Positions 8,501 through 10,862 of a DNA stretch of 10,862 nucleotides are shown here, one piece after another. Under the pieces are notes generated by a model. It was given only the letters and a program-made list of their open reading frames with translations, was not told the origin of the DNA and did no database searches. How positions within the stretch are numbered: position 1 is the first letter of the stretch; every line of letters starts with the position of its first letter. Made by a program: the position numbers and the translations under genes. The stretch lies in NCBI GenBank assembly GCA_039815505.1, contig JBCBZE010000090.1:1-10862 (forward strand). Direction: 5' to 3'. Source of the DNA: CANLWN01 sp039815505. GTDB taxonomy: Bacteria; Bacteroidota; Bacteroidia; Flavobacteriales; Flavobacteriaceae.

Positions 8501-9385
8501 GTGCAAAAGAATGGTTTTTACATCAGCTTCAAGAATCTGCGCAATATGATCTTTCTCCAAAATGGTATCACGGTCCAGAACGATTTCATTTCTTTCAATG
8601 GATACCACTTCACCTGTATCCTCATCAACGAAATCCTCATGCCATGTATTCAATACCCTCGCCGCCAATTTACGGCCCAAAACTTTTTTAAGACCGGCAT
8701 TGGAAACCTTAATTTCCTCGGAAAGGTCAAAGATTTCCAAGATATCCTTATCACGTTCAAAACCAATAGCCCTGAATAAGGTTGTTACCGGTAATTTTTT
8801 CTTTCTATCGATATAAGCGTACATTACGCCATTAATATCGGTTGCAAATTCTATCCAAGACCCCTTAAAAGGAATTACTCTTGCCGAATACAATTTGGTA
8901 CCGTTTGCATGGAAAGACTGACCAAAGAATACCCCTGGGGAACGGTGTAATTGTGAAACAACCACACGTTCCGCACCGTTAATTACAAAGGTACCACTTG
9001 GAGTCATATAGGGGATAGTCCCCAAATAAACATCCTGCACAATGGTTTCAAAATCCTCATGTTCGGGATCGGTACAATATAGTTTTAACCTTGCCTTTAA
9101 AGGCACACTATAGGTAAGACCTCTTTCAATACATTCCTGTATAGAATATCTAGGCGGGTCTATAAAATAGTCTAGAAACTCTAATACAAACTGGTTTCGT
9201 GTGTCTGTAATCGGGAAATTTTCCATGAAGGTATTGTACAATCCTTCATTGCCCCTTTCATCAGATTTTGTTTCAAGTTGAAAAAAATCTTGAAATGATT
9301 TAATCTGAATGTCCAAGAAATCCGGGTAGTCCGGTATGTTCTTAGCGGATGCAAAACTTATTCTTTCAGTCTGATTTGTGAACAT
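5576..9385 (-). CDS. rpoB: DNA-directed RNA polymerase subunit beta
   Basis: The beta subunit forms the second half of the polymerase catalytic centre and the rifampicin pocket. I take the ATG at 9385 as start, giving 1269 residues beginning [16 protein letters not shown]; a TTG just before it would add one residue and is less likely. Residue numbers follow the ATG. The rifampicin region at about 470-494 reads [20 protein letters not shown] and keeps the usual contact residues, equivalent to E. coli Q513, F514, D516, H526, R529, S531 and L533. Downstream come [20 protein letters not shown] and the [14 protein letters not shown] segment. Active-site residues are E777-D778 in [11 protein letters not shown], and K1047 and K1055 in [12 protein letters not shown]. 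An insertion of about 115 residues (roughly 897-1015) precedes the latter, at the place of the E. coli SI2 insertion. The C-terminus ([18 protein letters not shown] onward) contacts beta'. A 130-base gap with a strong hairpin separates the gene from rplL; rpoC follows after 39 bases. Confidence 0.98.
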   Translation of the reverse strand: [1269 protein letters not shown]

Positions 9386-9449
9386 CAATGGACAAATTTT
9401 TGAACGTGAATACTAAAACGGGTCGTATATTACTTTATATACTGCATAT

Positions 9450-9494
9450 AAAAGGGTTTAGGTCTAGCCACCAAAAGGCGGGAAGACCTAAACC
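9450..9494 (-). promoter_or_regulatory. rplL-rpoB intercistronic hairpin, candidate attenuator or RNase processing site
   Basis: In the minus-strand transcript an 11-base perfect stem pairs GGTTTAGGTCT (9494-9484) with AGACCTAAACC (9465-9455). After a two-by-two UC/CU internal mismatch, a second stem of five pairs, CCGCC with GGTGG including one G-U pair, is closed by a UUUU tetraloop (9476-9473). One C and then four T (9453-9450) follow the outer stem. The structure lies 22 bases after the rplL stop codon and about 65 bases before the rpoB ATG. The T-run is short, so it would be a leaky terminator at best. An attenuator, an RNase III-type cut site or a 3' stabiliser of the rplL message are all compatible. 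The structure is seen; the function is inferred by analogy with the E. coli rplL-rpoB gap. Confidence 0.65.
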
Positions 9495-9515
9495 AAAGTA
9501 TTATGGTTGTCGCTA

Positions 9516-9896
9516 TTATTTAAGCTCAACTTCTGCTCCTGCTTCTTCTAATGATTTTTTGATTCCTTCAGCTTCGTCTTTAGCAATACCTTCCTTAACA
9601 GCTTTAGGTGCGCTATCAACAATGTCTTTAGCATCTTTTAATCCAAGACCGGTTAATTCCTTAACCAATTTTACAACAGCAAGTTTAGAACCACCGGCCG
9701 CTTTCAAAATTACATCGAATTCTGATTTTTCCTCAGCAGCGTCACCACCTTCGGCGGCACCGCCACCAGCAGCAACAGCAACTGCAGCAGCTGCAGGCTC
9801 TATACCGTACTCTTCTTTTAATATATCGGCCAACTCATTCACCTCTTTTACGGTCAAGTTTACCAATTGTTCTGCGAAATCTTTTAAATCTGCCAT
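9516..9896 (-). CDS. rplL: 50S ribosomal protein L7/L12
   Basis: L7/L12 is the multi-copy acidic protein of the ribosomal stalk, which recruits and activates translational GTPases such as EF-G, EF-Tu, IF2 and RF3. The protein has 126 residues, normal for the family. The N-terminal dimerisation and L10-binding helices are at about 1-33, beginning MADLKDFAEQLVNLTVKEV. A flexible Ala/Gly-rich hinge spans about 35-55. The globular C-terminal domain (about 57-126) carries the factor-binding surface, including KLAVVKLVKELTGLGLKDAK and DSAPKAVKEGIAKDEAE, and the sequence ends GAEVELK. The gene starts with ATG 53 bases after rplJ, in an AT-rich gap with no Shine-Dalgarno sequence. It is followed by a 130-base gap with a hairpin before rpoB, probably a point where stalk-protein and polymerase output are uncoupled. 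Confidence 0.99.
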   Translation of the reverse strand: MADLKDFAEQLVNLTVKEVNELADILKEEYGIEPAAAAVAVAAGGGAAEGGDAAEEKSEFDVILKAAGGSKLAVVKLVKELTGLGLKDAKDIVDSAPKAVKEGIAKDEAEGIKKSLEEAGAEVELK

Positions 9897-9949
9897 TTTT
9901 CTATCGTTTAATAAAATTTTAAAATATAATTGTTTTTAGTGCGTATAAA

Positions 9950-10465
9950 TTATCTTTCTGATAATGTCTTTAGGATACCTGCTAGTTTGCCACCACCGGA
10001 CTTCAGTCCAGAAATAACGTTCTTGGCAGGTGATTGTAACAATCCGATAATCTCACCGACCATCTCTTCTTTGGATTTAATACTTACCAAGGTATCCAAT
10101 TGATCATCACCAATATAAACCGCCTCTTCTATAAAGGCTCCTTTAAGTAAAGGCTTGTCGGACTTCTTTCTAAAGCTCTTGATCAACTTTGCCGGTCCGT
10201 TGCCCGCTTCGGAAAACATTAAGGAGGTATTGCCTTTCAATACTCCCGGAAGTTCCCCAAATTCCTTATCGGAAGCTTCCATAGCTTTTGCAAGCAAGGT
10301 ATTCTTAACAACTGCAAGTTTTACGTTCGCCTTAAAACATGCCCTTCTTAAATCGGAGGTCATAGTAGCATCCAAGCCCGAAATATCAGCCAGATATATG
10401 GTAGAACTATTGGCCAACTGAGCAGTTAAATCCTCTATAACGTTCGCTTTTTCTTCTCTTGTCAT
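9950..10465 (-). CDS. rplJ: 50S ribosomal protein L10
   Basis: L10 anchors the L7/L12 dimers to the GTPase-associated centre of 23S rRNA. The protein has 171 residues, a normal length. It begins MTREEKANVIEDLTAQLANS. The rRNA-binding N-terminal domain contains the AVVKNTLLAKAME segment at residues 51-63. The C-terminal helix (about 145-171, ending GGKLAGILKTLSER) is the docking site for L12 dimers. ATG at 10465 is the natural start. The gap to rplA is only 22 bases (10466-10487) and holds no structured leader. A classical L10 autoregulatory leader RNA directly before rplJ is therefore absent, and any feedback control would have to act elsewhere. rplL follows after 53 bases, the usual order. 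Confidence 0.98.
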   Translation of the reverse strand: MTREEKANVIEDLTAQLANSSTIYLADISGLDATMTSDLRRACFKANVKLAVVKNTLLAKAMEASDKEFGELPGVLKGNTSLMFSEAGNGPAKLIKSFRKKSDKPLLKGAFIEEAVYIGDDQLDTLVSIKSKEEMVGEIIGLLQSPAKNVISGLKSGGGKLAGILKTLSER

Positions 10466-10487
10466 AATAAAAACTTTTAACTACCTG

Positions 10488-10862
10488 TTAACCAACTTTT
10501 GGGTCCAATTGAACACTTGGGCTCATTGTACTGGACATGTAAACACTTTTCATGTAAACACCCTTCGCCGCGGTCGGTTTTAATTTATTAAGCGTATCCA
10601 ACAATTCCTGTACATTGTCCGCAATTTTATCGGCCGTAAATGATGCTTTGCCAACTGCTGCGTGTACAATCCCTGTTTTATCCACTTTAAAGTCAATTTT
10701 ACCCGCTTTTACATCCGATACCGCCTTAGCAATATCCATTGTAACGGTACCCGTTTTTGGATTGGGCATTAATCCCCTTGGTCCTAAAACTCGTCCTAAA
10801 GGTCCTAGTTTGCCCATTACGCTTGGCATAGTGATGATAACATCGACATCTGTCCAACCGCC
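10488..10862 (-). CDS. rplA: 50S ribosomal protein L1, C-terminal part, truncated by window edge
   Basis: L1 binds 23S rRNA at the L1 stalk near the E site and, in many bacteria, represses its own operon by binding the mRNA. The frame stays open to the window edge: the visible part is 124 residues starting GGWTDVDVIITMPSVMGKLG, so the ATG at 10829 is internal. L1 is usually about 230 residues, so nearly half is missing. The visible part includes the hallmark LGRVLGPRGLMPNPKTGTV, which lies in the inserted second domain of L1. It ends with GVYMKSVYMSSTMSPSVQLD and PKVG, returning to the first domain. No disruption is seen. Upstream, outside the window, rplK would be expected by family synteny. 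rplJ follows after 22 bases, so the two are probably cotranscribed. Confidence 0.97.
   Translation of the reverse strand, partial: GGWTDVDVIITMPSVMGKLGPLGRVLGPRGLMPNPKTGTVTMDIAKAVSDVKAGKIDFKVDKTGIVHAAVGKASFTADKIADNVQELLDTLNKLKPTAAKGVYMKSVYMSSTMSPSVQLDPKVG

Noticed and set aside
9386..9388. TTG as an alternative start of rpoB, one codon before the ATG.
   Set aside because: The ATG directly after gives the normal N-terminus; nothing favours the TTG.
9425..9442. GTATAT/ATATAC inverted repeat in the rpoB leader.
   Set aside because: Six mostly A-T pairs in an AT-rich stretch; expected by chance and barely stable.
9494..9500. TACTTTG on the minus strand upstream of rpoB as a promoter -7 box.
   Set aside because: It has one base too few for TAnnTTTG, no -33 element is suitably placed, and it overlaps the base of the hairpin.
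9921..9928. TATATTTT on the minus strand before rplL as a -7 box.
   Set aside because: The last base is wrong, the gap is AT-rich so chance matches are likely, and there is no -33 element.
9388..9939. A 183-codon plus-strand frame covering rplL, very rich in Ser and Ala.
   Set aside because: Its composition is what the reverse strand of the Ala/Gly-rich L7/L12 hinge and Lys/Glu-rich domain gives; rplL is unmistakable on the other strand.
1..10862. A search for mobile elements, CRISPR arrays, tRNA genes, long direct repeats or a hidden accessory system.
   Set aside because: Nearly the whole window is conserved core genes in their usual order, and I saw no such structure in the short gaps.

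Overview
The window is a conserved housekeeping segment of a Bacteroidota chromosome, most likely from a marine member of the family Flavobacteriaceae. This rests on the gene order rplA-rplJ-rplL-rpoB-rpoC followed directly by a DUF3467 gene, the sequence character of RpoB and RpoC, low-GC noncoding DNA, start codons without Shine-Dalgarno sequences, and a TAnnTTTG-type promoter box. I cannot name the genus from the sequence alone.

Layout from left to right. At 1-712 on the plus strand is the C-terminal part of peptide chain release factor 3 (prfC), whose start lies outside the window. It converges, across 74 bases with no clear terminator, on a 103-residue DUF3467 protein gene (787-1098, minus). 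Between that gene and rpoC (1235-5536, minus) is a 136-base gap. It holds a strong intrinsic terminator for rpoC, then a candidate Bacteroidota promoter and a 5'-leader hairpin for the DUF3467 gene. Then come rpoC, rpoB (5576-9385), rplL (9516-9896), rplJ (9950-10465) and the 3' end of rplA (10488 to the window edge), all on the minus strand and therefore transcribed from right to left.

The minus-strand genes form one ribosomal-protein/RNA-polymerase operon. L1, L10 and L12 belong to the large ribosomal subunit (L1 and L7/L12 stalks), and beta and beta' form the catalytic core of RNA polymerase. Gaps are 22 (rplA-rplJ), 53 (rplJ-rplL), 130 (rplL-rpoB) and 39 bases (rpoB-rpoC). The large rplL-rpoB gap carries a strong hairpin, placed where proteobacteria attenuate or process the transcript so that stalk protein is made in excess over polymerase subunits. 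All complete genes look intact, with catalytic and zinc-binding residues in place.

No mobile element, CRISPR array, tRNA, rRNA or defence-like system is visible, and I found no evidence of a new multi-gene system. The items most worth a second look are the two noncoding regulatory regions (1099-1234 and 9386-9515) and the uncharacterised DUF3467 gene.
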